This document shows positions 31,876 to 40,731 of a stretch of 64,000 bases of DNA, piece by piece. The DNA comes from Eubacterium sp. 1001713B170207_170306_E7 (GTDB lineage: Bacteria; Bacillota; Clostridia; Eubacteriales; Eubacteriaceae): the NCBI RefSeq assembly GCF_015547515.1, contig NZ_JADMVE010000005.1, forward strand, positions 310,001 to 374,000, read 5' to 3'. Both the position numbers and the translations under genes were made by a program. Below the pieces are notes generated by a model. That model was not told the origin of the DNA. It ran no database searches and saw nothing but the letters and a program-made list of their open reading frames with translations. The stretch's first letter is position 1; each line of letters starts with the position of its first letter.

Positions 31876-32590
31876 TCTGCTTCGGCTGGAATGGTACAAG
31901 CTCTGGCGGGATAAAACCTTCTACGCCGTGCTGGCAGTGACGGTGTTTCTGGGAAGCTGCATCAGCTTTGACGGCTACAGCGTTACGGGAATGCAGGTTA
32001 TGGGAGCGGCGCTCCATAACGCCAATTTATTGATTCTGCCGGTATGCGTGTTTCCCGGGCTGTTCATCGGACGTGAGTTTGGCGAGGGAACCATTTTTTA
32101 TGGAATCGAGACAGGCCACAGCCGGCTTCAGGTCTTTTTAGCCAAGGCCGCGGTGTTTTTTATCGGCTGCGAAGTGCTGATGTTGGCTTTTCCGGTATTA
32201 AACGTTCTGTTTCACAGCCTGGCATTTGGTTTTGGTGGGCCTGTGTCCGCTGAGATTGTCCTGTATCTGATAAAGGCAGCCGGAATTGTTCTGGTGCTCA
32301 ACGCGGCTTCGATGGCTTTTGGCCTGTTTTTAGGATTTTTATTCCGGGATGTCGCAAAGACCATTGGTATCGCGCTGTTTATTTTTGGGATTCTGACCTT
32401 TGTTTTAAATCTTTATGGGGCAAAGCTGAGCTTTTTGAATTACGTAATTCCCATGGCGGCGGAGCGGCTGCTCCTGTCTGAGATACTGCCGGCAGCGTCG
32501 CTGTGGCTGATTTCAGGAGCAGGCGCAGGCTGGATTGCGGTGTTGGGAGCCGGCGCGTTTTTCTGCTTTGCCAGACGGGCTTTACAGTAG
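31868..32590 (+). CDS. ABC-2 type permease 1 of 4
   Basis: The 240-residue membrane protein has six predicted helices and the marks shared by all four tandem permeases: an N-terminal LLRLEWYKLWRDKTFY, a central TGHSRLQVFLAKA motif and FLFRDVAKT. The C-terminus ends CFARRALQ, less conserved than in the others. It is translationally coupled to the ATPase by an 8-nt overlap. It forms the membrane part of the transporter, presumably as homo- or hetero-oligomer with its paralogues. Confidence 0.85.
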   Translation: MGDLLRLEWYKLWRDKTFYAVLAVTVFLGSCISFDGYSVTGMQVMGAALHNANLLILPVCVFPGLFIGREFGEGTIFYGIETGHSRLQVFLAKAAVFFIGCEVLMLAFPVLNVLFHSLAFGFGGPVSAEIVLYLIKAAGIVLVLNAASMAFGLFLGFLFRDVAKTIGIALFIFGILTFVLNLYGAKLSFLNYVIPMAAERLLLSEILPAASLWLISGAGAGWIAVLGAGAFFCFARRALQ

Positions 32591-32599
32591 AGGTGCGCC

Positions 32600-33349
32600 A
32601 TGCTTAATCTGTTAAAAATGGAGTGGTACCGGCTCAGGAAATCCCGGTGGTTTTGGGGCTTGCTGGCAGGCAGCGCGGTTTTTGGCCTGTTTATGTGCTT
32701 TTCAGAAATGAACAGCCAATCGGTAAAAGCGGTAATGGCTGCGGGACAAAGCGGGGGAATGGTCATTGCCCAGATGATGACAGAAGCTTTTATTGTGGGC
32801 GGTCTCGTTTCTGTCTGTGCCGTTATTTACCTGGGAAGGAGCTTCACAGAAAAGACGGTTTGTCTGGCGGTGGAAGCAGGATACAGCCGCCGGGCAATAT
32901 TTATGAGTAAAGCGGCTGCGTATTTTATCCTCATTTTAATGGATATGGCAGCCTATGTCCTTGCCGGCGGCCTTGTTGTGCTTTTGCGTGCGCTGGGCAG
33001 CGGACAGGCTCCGGCGGGGTTTGACAGCCTTTTCGGGACAGCGGTCATTTGCATTCTGGCCAGCTGTGCGGTTGACTGCGCGCCGCTCCTGTTTCTGGTG
33101 ATTTTCAGGGATTCGGCTAAGACCACGCTGTTTGCAGTTCTTTCATTGCTGCTGCATATTTTTGTGGCATCTGCTGCTGGACTGCCTGAGCGTTTGCGCT
33201 GGGTGCTGCCGGTTAACCAACTGATTTCAGCAATGTCTTTTGACATGGGAAGTCCGGAATGGCTGACCGCGGCTGGCATCAATCTTGCTTTTCTGGCGGT
33301 GTTCCTGGGTCTGGGCTGCCTGGTTTTTTCAAAGCGTGAGCTGAAATAG
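32600..33349 (+). CDS. ABC-2 type permease 2 of 4
   Basis: The 249-residue permease starts LLKMEWYRLRKSRWFW, carries AGYSRRAIFMSKA (the G-x-S-R mark) and VIFRDSAKTT, and ends VFSKRELK. It has six predicted helices. It begins 9 nt after permease 1. Base composition is like its neighbours. Confidence 0.85.
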   Translation: MLNLLKMEWYRLRKSRWFWGLLAGSAVFGLFMCFSEMNSQSVKAVMAAGQSGGMVIAQMMTEAFIVGGLVSVCAVIYLGRSFTEKTVCLAVEAGYSRRAIFMSKAAAYFILILMDMAAYVLAGGLVVLLRALGSGQAPAGFDSLFGTAVICILASCAVDCAPLLFLVIFRDSAKTTLFAVLSLLLHIFVASAAGLPERLRWVLPVNQLISAMSFDMGSPEWLTAAGINLAFLAVFLGLGCLVFSKRELK

Positions 33350-33362
33350 AGGAGATGACAAG

Positions 33363-34112
33363 ATGTTTGCTTTAATCAAAATGGAGTTTTATCAGCTTAT
33401 CCGTAACAAACTGTTTTATCTGATGGCGGGAGTCAGTGTTGTTTTCGGCGCACTGATGTGCTCGGGGTACATAGGAGATACGAGTCCCTTTGGCACAGCG
33501 ATGGCCGATGGATTATCTGTCTTTGGGGGAATGGTCTACGATTCTACCATGTGGCTCATTGTCACTGGGGCCATGAGTGCTCTGATGCTCGGACAGAGCG
33601 CCGGGGACAAAACGCTGGGGCTTGCCATAGCCGCGGGACACAGCCGCGCTTCGGTTTATTTCTGTAAAGCGCTGGTATTTTTGCTGACTGTCAATGTGGT
33701 AATGTTTCTTTACCCTTTCGCTGGACTCGTTGTCACCGGTCTGATGCATGGGTTCGACAAAGGCGTGGTTACAGAGCCCTTTGCCGGATATCTCCTCAGA
33801 GTCACGGGGATGGTATTTTTGGCAAACTGCGCGGTTTTCAGCGTTTCCATCCTGTTGATGGCCATCTTTCAGGATGCGGCCAAGACGACGGCCTGTGCGA
33901 CGCTGATGATTATTTTGGAGGCCTTTGGAATGGTATTTTTCCTGTCAAGAAACCTGGCGCCGCTGTGGCTGCCGCCTTATATGGCCAGAGCAGCGGTGCT
34001 TACGCCTCTGGAAACATCTCAGGTTATCCTGATCTTGATGCTGTCACTGGGCTTTATGGCTTTGCTTTTGGGCGCAGGGTATTGCGTGTTCAGAAAGAGA
34101 GAGATAAAATAA
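33363..34112 (+). CDS. ABC-2 type permease 3 of 4
   Basis: The 249-residue permease starts LIKMEFYQLIRNKLFY, carries AGHSRASVYFCKA and AIFQDAAKTT, and ends VFRKREIK. Its length equals permeases 2 and 4, and it begins 13 nt after permease 2 behind GAGGAGATGA. Closest in pattern to permease 4 (VEFYQLLHNKFFY). Confidence 0.85.
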   Translation: MFALIKMEFYQLIRNKLFYLMAGVSVVFGALMCSGYIGDTSPFGTAMADGLSVFGGMVYDSTMWLIVTGAMSALMLGQSAGDKTLGLAIAAGHSRASVYFCKALVFLLTVNVVMFLYPFAGLVVTGLMHGFDKGVVTEPFAGYLLRVTGMVFLANCAVFSVSILLMAIFQDAAKTTACATLMIILEAFGMVFFLSRNLAPLWLPPYMARAAVLTPLETSQVILILMLSLGFMALLLGAGYCVFRKREIK

Positions 34113-34121
34113 GGTAATATA

Positions 34122-34871
34122 ATGATTAACTTAATTAAAGTGGAGTTTTATCAGCTTTTGCACAATAAATTTTTTTATGTGGTAGTGCTGCTGATTTTGT
34201 CAGCGTCGTATCTAACATTGGGATTTTTTGAAAACCAGGTGGGCATTGCAGGAAATGATAAAATTGACGCATTAAGGGTTTTTAGCACAATACTATTAAT
34301 GTCAGGTATCTGGAACATTGGAATCAGCAGTATTGGTGCTTTTTTCGCTGGACAGGATACAGACGGCCCTTCAGCGAAAACCGCCCTTACCGCCGGACAT
34401 AGCCGATTAGGCATTTTTACAGCAAAAGTCGTTTCTTTTTTGATTTTTATGAATATTTTAATGTTCTTATTTCCAATATCAGGAATCTGTATTGAAATGA
34501 TCAGAATGCCATTATATTTGGGCGTGCATTCAGATACCATTGGAATATATATAGGACGAATCGTTATATTAACGGTTTTAATCAACTGTGCAATTTTTAA
34601 CTTTATTCTGGCTTTGAAATTTGTCTTTCAAAAATCTGGAATTACAGCAGTCGTTACTGCGTTGATACTATTTGGTCAGTATATTCTTGTTGCAGTGCTT
34701 TCGCAAAAGGGAATAACACTATTCTATTTACCTTTCACATTGCAGCAGTATTCAGTTTTGGTCAATGTAACTTTGGAAGAAATTCTGAAAATCCTGATGG
34801 TGGCTATTTTCTACAATTTGGTATTTCTCTGCATAGCCTATTGTTTCTTTTTTCACAGAGAGATAAAATAA
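34122..34871 (+). CDS. ABC-2 type permease 4 of 4, AT-rich
   Basis: The 249-residue permease starts LIKVEFYQLLHNKFFY, carries AGHSRLGIFTAKV and ends FFHREIK, so it is a paralogue of the previous three. Unlike them its gene is clearly AT-rich, with many ATA, TTA and AAT codons, and the RD.AKT motif is replaced by KFVFQKSGIT. This points to a different origin or to faster drift. It begins 9 nt after permease 3 with a weak SD (AAGG). Confidence 0.82.
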   Translation: MINLIKVEFYQLLHNKFFYVVVLLILSASYLTLGFFENQVGIAGNDKIDALRVFSTILLMSGIWNIGISSIGAFFAGQDTDGPSAKTALTAGHSRLGIFTAKVVSFLIFMNILMFLFPISGICIEMIRMPLYLGVHSDTIGIYIGRIVILTVLINCAIFNFILALKFVFQKSGITAVVTALILFGQYILVAVLSQKGITLFYLPFTLQQYSVLVNVTLEEILKILMVAIFYNLVFLCIAYCFFFHREIK

Positions 34872-34886
34872 AGAAAAAAAGAAAGC

Positions 34887-35807
34887 GTGAGGCCAATGTT
34901 GGGAATCATTGTGATTTTGACCATAGCGGTAGTGGTATTAACGGTTCGGACAGGGGTTATGCGGCGGGAGATAAGGAGCATAAGCCGCCAGCTGGAAGGT
35001 TTATCGGCCGGGCGGACTGAAAAGAAAATCAGTCTCACATTAGTGGATAACAGGTTAAATGAGCTGGCCGCTCAGATCAATGAGAATCTTGAGCTTCAGA
35101 AGCAGCTGCGCATTGACACGCGCAAAAACGAGCAGCGGCTTCGAGATTCCATCGCGGGTGTTTCCCATGACCTGAGGACCCCGCTGACAGCGATCATCGG
35201 CTATATTCAGATGCTTGAGCGCAGTGGCTTGAAGGGGGAACAGCAGGAGAAGGCAGCGGTGATTTTGAAAAAGGCCAATGCCATGCGGGAGCTGGTAGAA
35301 AGCTTTTTTGAGCTTTCCGTCATGGAATCAAACCAGACGAAATTCGCGGAGGAACCCGTTAATTTTACCAATATTGTCTCAGAAGCGGTGGTGGATTTTA
35401 TTCCGAGATTTGAGGCGGCCGCCCTCAGACCGGATATCCGGCTCGGGCATAGAAGTCTGTATGTGGTGGGGGATGGTACAGCGCTTCGGCGTATTGTCCA
35501 GAATCTTTTGTCCAACGCGCTGAAATACACAGTGGGAAGCATGACCGTCACCCTTGAGGAAGAATATGGGACAGCCATTCTGACCGTCGCCAACGGAGTA
35601 AAACCAGATACCCCGCCCGACATGGAACGGCTGTTTGAGCGTTTTTACACAGCGGATGATTCCAGAAATGACGGGAGCACCGGACTGGGGCTTTATATTG
35701 TAAAATTATTGGCGGAAAAAATGCGGGGCACAGCGGACGCCTGCCTTGAGCAGAATATACTGTCGATTCGTGTTTCATTTCCGGAGGATCAAAAAAGACA
35801 GGCTTGA
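34887..35807 (+). CDS. Sensor histidine kinase without extracellular domain
   Basis: The 306-residue kinase has a single N-terminal membrane helix (about 4-22), a coiled linker, the H-box VSHDLRTPLTAI (His near 94), the N-box LLSNALKYTV and a G-box GSTGLGLYI. There is no room for an extracytoplasmic sensing domain, so, as for other kinases linked to such transporters, the ABC proteins may be the real sensor; this is inference. GTG 34887 and ATG 34896 are both possible starts and neither has a strong SD. It should phosphorylate the regulator encoded at 30180. It is the last gene of the module. Confidence 0.88.
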   Translation: MRPMLGIIVILTIAVVVLTVRTGVMRREIRSISRQLEGLSAGRTEKKISLTLVDNRLNELAAQINENLELQKQLRIDTRKNEQRLRDSIAGVSHDLRTPLTAIIGYIQMLERSGLKGEQQEKAAVILKKANAMRELVESFFELSVMESNQTKFAEEPVNFTNIVSEAVVDFIPRFEAAALRPDIRLGHRSLYVVGDGTALRRIVQNLLSNALKYTVGSMTVTLEEEYGTAILTVANGVKPDTPPDMERLFERFYTADDSRNDGSTGLGLYIVKLLAEKMRGTADACLEQNILSIRVSFPEDQKRQA

Positions 35808-35834
35808 AGCAGACGCTCTCAAGCCTGTCTTTTT
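35792..35834. terminator. Bidirectional intrinsic terminator
   Basis: AAAAGACAGGCTTGA and TCAAGCCTGTCTTTT pair perfectly around an 11-nt loop; it overlaps the last codons of both the kinase gene (+) and the GntR gene (-). Confidence 0.88.
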
Positions 35835-36489
35835 ATATCTGCCCATAATAAAGAATCTGGTTTCTGGCGTAATCAAAGTATTCGTCCAGCAGTCTTTCTG
35901 TATCATCGTAGGCTTCATCAACGATGGACTGGGTGAGCAGATGGATAAAGCCGGCAGTGGTCTGGGTTTTCCTTTGAATGGCTGTGGGATGGGTCATTTT
36001 ATTGTAGATGGACGTGCTGATCACGCGCTCCCAGGAGGTACGGTACACCACGGTCAGCTGGCTGTTGCCTGCGCTGGCGATAAAGCAGCTGTTGTATTGA
36101 TGGGTTTTCTCAATATAAGACGCATACTGGCGTTCGTTGCGGAGTATCTGGGCTTCGTCGCCAAGGCGCTTCAGGGCGGGAATATCAAAGATGGTTTCGC
36201 CTTTTTTTACTTTTTTGACAGCGCAGTGTTCAAACAGGATCATCATTTCCAAAATATCGACCATTTCGTGGCTGGAGGTTTCCCGGATAGAGATTCCACG
36301 GTTTTTGTGATAGGTGATAAAGCCTTCATATTCCAGCTGCTTTAGGGCATAACGCACAGGCGTCCGGCTCATGCCGAGCCGCTGGGACAGGGAGGCCTCG
36401 GATAAGATATCGCCGGGGATCAGTTCGCCGCCCAGGATTTTTTCCTTGAGCTGCCTGTAGGCGTCTTCTTCTCTGTTTTGAATTTTCAT
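35833..36489 (-). CDS. GntR-family regulator, FadR/FCD type
   Basis: The start is set at the ATG preceded by GGAG (MKIQNREEDAY); the ATG five codons earlier overlaps that SD. The 218-residue protein has a GntR winged helix (PGDILSEASLSQRLGMSRTPVRYALKQL) and a C-terminal all-helical FCD effector domain. It is divergent from the phosphoesterase/importer cluster, and a palindrome at 36560-36571 with a GTATAC core lies between them. It is probably the local repressor, with a ligand derived from the imported substrate. Confidence 0.85.
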   Translation of the reverse strand: MKIQNREEDAYRQLKEKILGGELIPGDILSEASLSQRLGMSRTPVRYALKQLEYEGFITYHKNRGISIRETSSHEMVDILEMMILFEHCAVKKVKKGETIFDIPALKRLGDEAQILRNERQYASYIEKTHQYNSCFIASAGNSQLTVVYRTSWERVISTSIYNKMTHPTAIQRKTQTTAGFIHLLTQSIVDEAYDDTERLLDEYFDYARNQILYYGQI

Positions 36490-36559
36490 ATAAATTTTCT
36501 CCATTAACCGATTATTAACGTTAAATTAACGGGTTTGTGATATTTCATATCGAATACGA

Positions 36560-36571
36560 GTAGTATACTAC
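36560..36571. promoter_or_regulatory. Candidate GntR operator
   Basis: GTAGTATACTAC is a perfect 12-bp palindrome in the divergent region, with the GTATAC core seen in operators of FadR-subfamily regulators. Confidence 0.55.
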
Positions 36572-36665
36572 AGGTGTCCGATACGGTAAGTTTGATATTA
36601 TCATATAATAATTACGGTAGAAAAACAAGTATTCAAGTCAATAAATATTTAAAAAGGAGAAAATA

Positions 36666-37523
36666 ATGAATACAATTACTTTTGCGCATCTATCCGATCT
36701 GCATATTCTCAAGGACTACAGTAACTCGATGTTTAAGGATATGGTGAGCAACATGGAAAAAAAGCCCTGTGAGGTTCTTGAGGGAATTTCTGCCTGGCTC
36801 AGAGAAAATGCCGGTAACCTGGATTTTGTTCTTCTGACCGGGGATCTGGTTCACGAGGGCGGTTCCGACGAATACCGCTACCTGAAAATGCTGCTGGATG
36901 AATATTTTGACGGGACACCGGTTTATCCGGTTCTGGGAAATCATGACCGGGTGGCGGCCTTTCATGAGGGCTATGAAAACAGCGCACCTGACACGTCACC
37001 GGTGTACTATGCAAAAGAAATTGACGGGCTTCAGCTTATCGTGCTGGATTCCAGTGTGGGCTGTGACGCTGCACATCATTCCGGACGCTTTGACGAAGCG
37101 CAGTTTGAATTCCTTGAAAGGGCACTGGAAAAGGAAATGCCCCGCGGACATATCATCGCTTTTCACCATCCGGCCTTTGACGAATGGGCGGATGAGCGGG
37201 TCAGCGCCTTTGGCGTGGAGGGCTCTGAACGGCTCGGCGAAATTATCAGAGGAAAAAATATCCTGGGACTGCTGAGCGGGCACACCCATGAAAATATCAA
37301 TACCACGTTTTACGGCGTGCCGGCTTACACGGCTGAGAGCACGGCCTTCGGCGTGGCTGTCAACGAAAAGGGCATGTACATGACCCCGGCGGCGGGCTTT
37401 AACCTCTGCACGGTAACAGACCGGACCATGCGGGTCGAGACCCTGACTTATCCGCCGAATGACCGGCCTGTTACAGAGCCCATTCCTCTGGAAGCACTTG
37501 GACAGCTGATGAAAAACGCGTAA
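36666..37523 (+). CDS. Metallophosphoesterase (cAMP/glycerophosphodiester phosphodiesterase-like)
   Basis: The 285-residue enzyme has all five calcineurin-type metal motifs in order: LSDLHIL (about 8), GDLVHEG, GNHDR, HHPAFD and GHTHEN, closest to the CpdA/GpdQ group acting on phosphodiesters. There is no signal peptide, so it acts in the cytoplasm. SD AAAAAGGAGA precedes ATG. It heads a cluster with a complete importer and a phosphatase, which suggests that an imported phosphodiester is cleaved and then dephosphorylated. The substrate is inference. Confidence 0.88.
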   Translation: MNTITFAHLSDLHILKDYSNSMFKDMVSNMEKKPCEVLEGISAWLRENAGNLDFVLLTGDLVHEGGSDEYRYLKMLLDEYFDGTPVYPVLGNHDRVAAFHEGYENSAPDTSPVYYAKEIDGLQLIVLDSSVGCDAAHHSGRFDEAQFEFLERALEKEMPRGHIIAFHHPAFDEWADERVSAFGVEGSERLGEIIRGKNILGLLSGHTHENINTTFYGVPAYTAESTAFGVAVNEKGMYMTPAAGFNLCTVTDRTMRVETLTYPPNDRPVTEPIPLEALGQLMKNA

Positions 37524-37549
37524 GCGGCATAATGAAAAGGAGTATTGAA

Positions 37550-38893
37550 ATGAATAAATTTGTTAAAGGAATTTTAGGGGTTGTTTTATCCGCGGCGGTT
37601 GCGGGAACGACCCTGGCGGGCTGCGGCAGTACCGGAGCCGGAGGCAACGGGAGCGCCTCCGGCATCAATGCGTCGGCTGGAAACCTTGACCCCAATAATC
37701 CCACCGAGATCACCTTTTATTCCTACAGCCTGGGTTACCCAACCATGAAATCCGGCATGGAGCATCTGATCAGCAGCTTTAACGAAACGGTCGGTAAGGA
37801 AAAAGGGGTGGTCGTCAAAGGCGTTGTGGACAACAACATGAGCCAGAACAGCGCGGATATCGCTGCGGGCATGGAGGTGGATATTGTTCAGCACGCTTTT
37901 GGAATGCTGGACGCTTCCCGTCTGAACCTTGGCTTTAAATCCTACGAGGAGCTGTTTCCAGCGGATGAGCTGGCAGAGCATACGGGCCAGATGATCCCTA
38001 ATGCGCTGGAGCTTGGAAAAATTGACGGACAGATGTACGGCCTGGCCTTTACCTTCAGCACTCCGATCCTCTATATCAATAAAGGCCTTTTTGAGCAGGC
38101 GGGGCTGGACACCACCAACCTTCCAAAAACCTGGGACGATGTCTACAAAGCAGCGGTACAGATCAAGGAAAAGACTGGTAAGGACGGCTTTGGCCTGGCG
38201 CCGGATAATGGCTGGATCAGCGAGGGCCTCATCTTCTCGAATGGCGGCGAGGTGCTGAGCAGTGATAAAACCGAGGCGAAGTTTGACAGCCCGGAGGCGG
38301 TTGAGGCTTATGAAATGTGGAATAAGCTCTACAGCAGCGGCGCGGCTGTAAAGGGCAGCGATAAGGATGTCATGGATGCTTTTATGGCCGGCAACGTCGC
38401 CATAAATCTCCAGTCCACCTCACTGCTCAGCGGTTACCAGAGCGCGGCAAAGGCCGGAGGCTGGGAGCTTTTGGGCGCGGAAATGCCGCAGTTTGGCGGT
38501 AAAGCCTCTGTTCCGGTCAACTCTGGAAGCTGTCTGGCGGTCCGTTCAGACGATCCCACCAAGTCCGCGGCCGAGTGGGAGTTTATCAAATACGCCACCG
38601 GCAAGGATGGGTATACGATCATCACCTCTGAAATCGGCTATCTGCCACTGCGAATGGACATTACCGAGGACCCGGCTTACCTTAAGGATTTTGTGGATGC
38701 CAACCCCATTGTCAAAACAAATCTGAAGCAGCTTGAAAGAATCAAGCCTGTGACCATCTGGCCCGGTACCGGAGCAAAGGAGGAATACCAGGTGTTCCTC
38801 GACGCGACCGTCAAGTCCATCACGGAGGGCAATGTTCAGTCTGTTCTGTCAGATGCGGCGAAGCAGATGAATGACCTCCTGAAAAACAATTAA
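37550..38893 (+). CDS. Extracellular solute-binding lipoprotein, family 1
   Basis: ATG 37550 follows AAGGAG by 7 nt, giving 447 residues. A lipoprotein signal ends TTLAGC (Cys near 24). The mature part is an SBP family 1 protein (UgpB/MalE class), with the FYSYSLGYPTMKSGMEHLI start, the DIVQHAFGMLDASRLN segment and the LPKTWDDVYKAAVQIKEKTGKDGFG motif. UgpB-type proteins bind glycerol-phosphate diesters, MalE-type bind sugars; linkage to a phosphodiesterase favours the former. Confidence 0.88.
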   Translation: MNKFVKGILGVVLSAAVAGTTLAGCGSTGAGGNGSASGINASAGNLDPNNPTEITFYSYSLGYPTMKSGMEHLISSFNETVGKEKGVVVKGVVDNNMSQNSADIAAGMEVDIVQHAFGMLDASRLNLGFKSYEELFPADELAEHTGQMIPNALELGKIDGQMYGLAFTFSTPILYINKGLFEQAGLDTTNLPKTWDDVYKAAVQIKEKTGKDGFGLAPDNGWISEGLIFSNGGEVLSSDKTEAKFDSPEAVEAYEMWNKLYSSGAAVKGSDKDVMDAFMAGNVAINLQSTSLLSGYQSAAKAGGWELLGAEMPQFGGKASVPVNSGSCLAVRSDDPTKSAAEWEFIKYATGKDGYTIITSEIGYLPLRMDITEDPAYLKDFVDANPIVKTNLKQLERIKPVTIWPGTGAKEEYQVFLDATVKSITEGNVQSVLSDAAKQMNDLLKNN

Positions 38894-38911
38894 TGATCAG
38901 GTGATACACAG

Positions 38912-39886
38912 ATGAAAAATTTTTTAAAGCTTCCGGCCCAGGTTTATACCCTGGCGCCGGATATTGAAAGGGCAGAAGAGCGGATCAGGCCGAGACCAAA
39001 ATTCAGGTTTAACTATAAACCCTGGCTGTTTCTGCTGCCCGCCCTTGTGCTCATTGCCTTCTGGCTTTACAGGCCTCTGGCGGAAACGGTCTACTATGCT
39101 TTTCACAGCTGGGGCATGGTGCCGGGAACAGCGCCGCGGTTTGTAGGCCTGTCCAATTTTACCAAGCTGCTCACCAGCAAGGATTTTTTCACCTCCATTG
39201 GCAACACGGTGTTTTATATTGTGGGGCTGCTGCCCTTCTCGGTGATTATCCCGCTGTTCCTGGCGTCGGCCACCAATGATCTGCCATCAAAGGCCAAGAA
39301 TTTTTACCGCGCCCTGTTTTTTATTCCCATGATTATGGCGCCGGTTGCCACAGCGACCATCTGGCGCTGGCTGTTGAACCCGAGCAGCGGACTCATCAAT
39401 CAGATTATTGTGGGGCTGGGCATCAGCGGTACGAACATTTCCTTCTTTCTGACAGAAGGTGTGGCGCGCATGACGATTCTGCTCATTACAGGCTGGAAGA
39501 TGATCGGCTTCAGCACCCTGATGTTTTCAGCGGCGCTGACAGGCATTAACCGGGATTACTTTGAGGCGGCCCGCCTCGACGGGGCCTCCAAGCTGCGCCA
39601 GTTTACGACCATCACCCTGCCGCTGATCTCACCCACTGTGATTTTTATGCTGATGATGAGCATTCTCTTTGCCAGCCAGTGGACCTTTGCCTATATCGAC
39701 CTGCTGACCCAGGGAGGGCCTTATGGCACCACCACCAATATTTATTACGAGATGTACAAGTATGGTTTTTCTTCCCTGAACGTGGGCATGAGCTCAGCCT
39801 CTGCGGTGATTTTCTTTATTATTTTCGGGATCATTGCTCTAATGTTAAACCGGCTCTCGTCCAGATTTGTATTTTATGATAATTAG
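38912..39886 (+). CDS. ABC importer permease (MalF/UgpA-like)
   Basis: The 324-residue permease has a cytoplasmic N-terminus of about 45 residues, then six helices with the EAA coupling loop GINRDYFEAARLDGASKLRQF. It pairs with the next permease. It begins 18 nt after the binding-protein gene. The long charged N-terminus (EERIRPRPKFRFNYKPW) is a little unusual for the class. Confidence 0.9.
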   Translation: MKNFLKLPAQVYTLAPDIERAEERIRPRPKFRFNYKPWLFLLPALVLIAFWLYRPLAETVYYAFHSWGMVPGTAPRFVGLSNFTKLLTSKDFFTSIGNTVFYIVGLLPFSVIIPLFLASATNDLPSKAKNFYRALFFIPMIMAPVATATIWRWLLNPSSGLINQIIVGLGISGTNISFFLTEGVARMTILLITGWKMIGFSTLMFSAALTGINRDYFEAARLDGASKLRQFTTITLPLISPTVIFMLMMSILFASQWTFAYIDLLTQGGPYGTTTNIYYEMYKYGFSSLNVGMSSASAVIFFIIFGIIALMLNRLSSRFVFYDN

Positions 39887-39895
39887 GAGGCCTGT

Positions 39896-40729
39896 ATGAA
39901 AGCGACAACCATAAAAGCCGGCCGTAAGGCTTCGAGCGGAATAAAGCACGCGCTGCTGATCCTGCTCAGCTTTATCGCGGTATTTCCACTGTACTGGATG
40001 ATTGTTTCCTCCTTTAAAAATGAGGCGGAGATTTTTGGCTCGGCTCTGCTGCCCACAGCGCCGACCCTCAATAATTATCTCTATGCGTTTGAGAGCATGC
40101 CCATCTGGCGGATGCTCGGGAACTCCATTGTCATGTCCGTTTTGATGACCGTTCTGCAGCTCTGCACCAGCCTGCTGGCTGCCTATGCGCTGACACGGTG
40201 GGACTTCAGGGGCAAAAAGCTGATCTATGGGCTTCTGAGCCTCTGCTGGCTCATACCTGTGCAGGCCATCATGATTCCGAATTATGTGACCATTGTCAAT
40301 ATGGGGCTTAAGGAAAACCTGCTGGGCATTGTGCTGCCCACCGCGGCCACCGCCTTTGCCATTCTCAATCTTTTTCAGGTTTTTGAAGCCTTTCCAAGGG
40401 CGCTCATCGACGCGGCCAGGATGGATGGCGACAGTGAGTGGGGGATTCTGACCCGCGTTATTCTGCCAAATATCAAAGCGTCGGTAGCCTCTCTGGGAAT
40501 TTTACTGTTTATCAATTCCTGGAATGACTACATGTGGCCCATGCTCATTACCTCAAAGCTGGAAAACGCGCCGATACAGATCGGCCTGCGCACCTTTGTC
40601 AGCTCAGACACCAACATGTGGGGCGCCTTGATGGCCGCCACCACGATTTCATGTATTCCCATTCTGCTGCTCTACCTCTTTATGCAGCGGCAGATTGTTG
40701 ACTCTTTTGTGAAATGGGGGATTAAATAA
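39896..40729 (+). CDS. ABC importer permease (MalG/UgpE-like)
   Basis: The 277-residue permease has six helices with the EAA loop EAFPRALIDAARMDGDSEWGI and the family marks LYWMIVSSFK and NSWNDYMWPMLI. SD AGGAGG precedes ATG by 7 nt. It forms the channel with the preceding permease. Confidence 0.92.
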   Translation: MKATTIKAGRKASSGIKHALLILLSFIAVFPLYWMIVSSFKNEAEIFGSALLPTAPTLNNYLYAFESMPIWRMLGNSIVMSVLMTVLQLCTSLLAAYALTRWDFRGKKLIYGLLSLCWLIPVQAIMIPNYVTIVNMGLKENLLGIVLPTAATAFAILNLFQVFEAFPRALIDAARMDGDSEWGILTRVILPNIKASVASLGILLFINSWNDYMWPMLITSKLENAPIQIGLRTFVSSDTNMWGALMAATTISCIPILLLYLFMQRQIVDSFVKWGIK

Positions 40730-40731
40730 AG

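Noticed and set aside
35746-36345. 199-codon plus-strand frame
   Set aside because: It overlaps the terminator and runs opposite the GntR/FCD gene, which has clear domain motifs.
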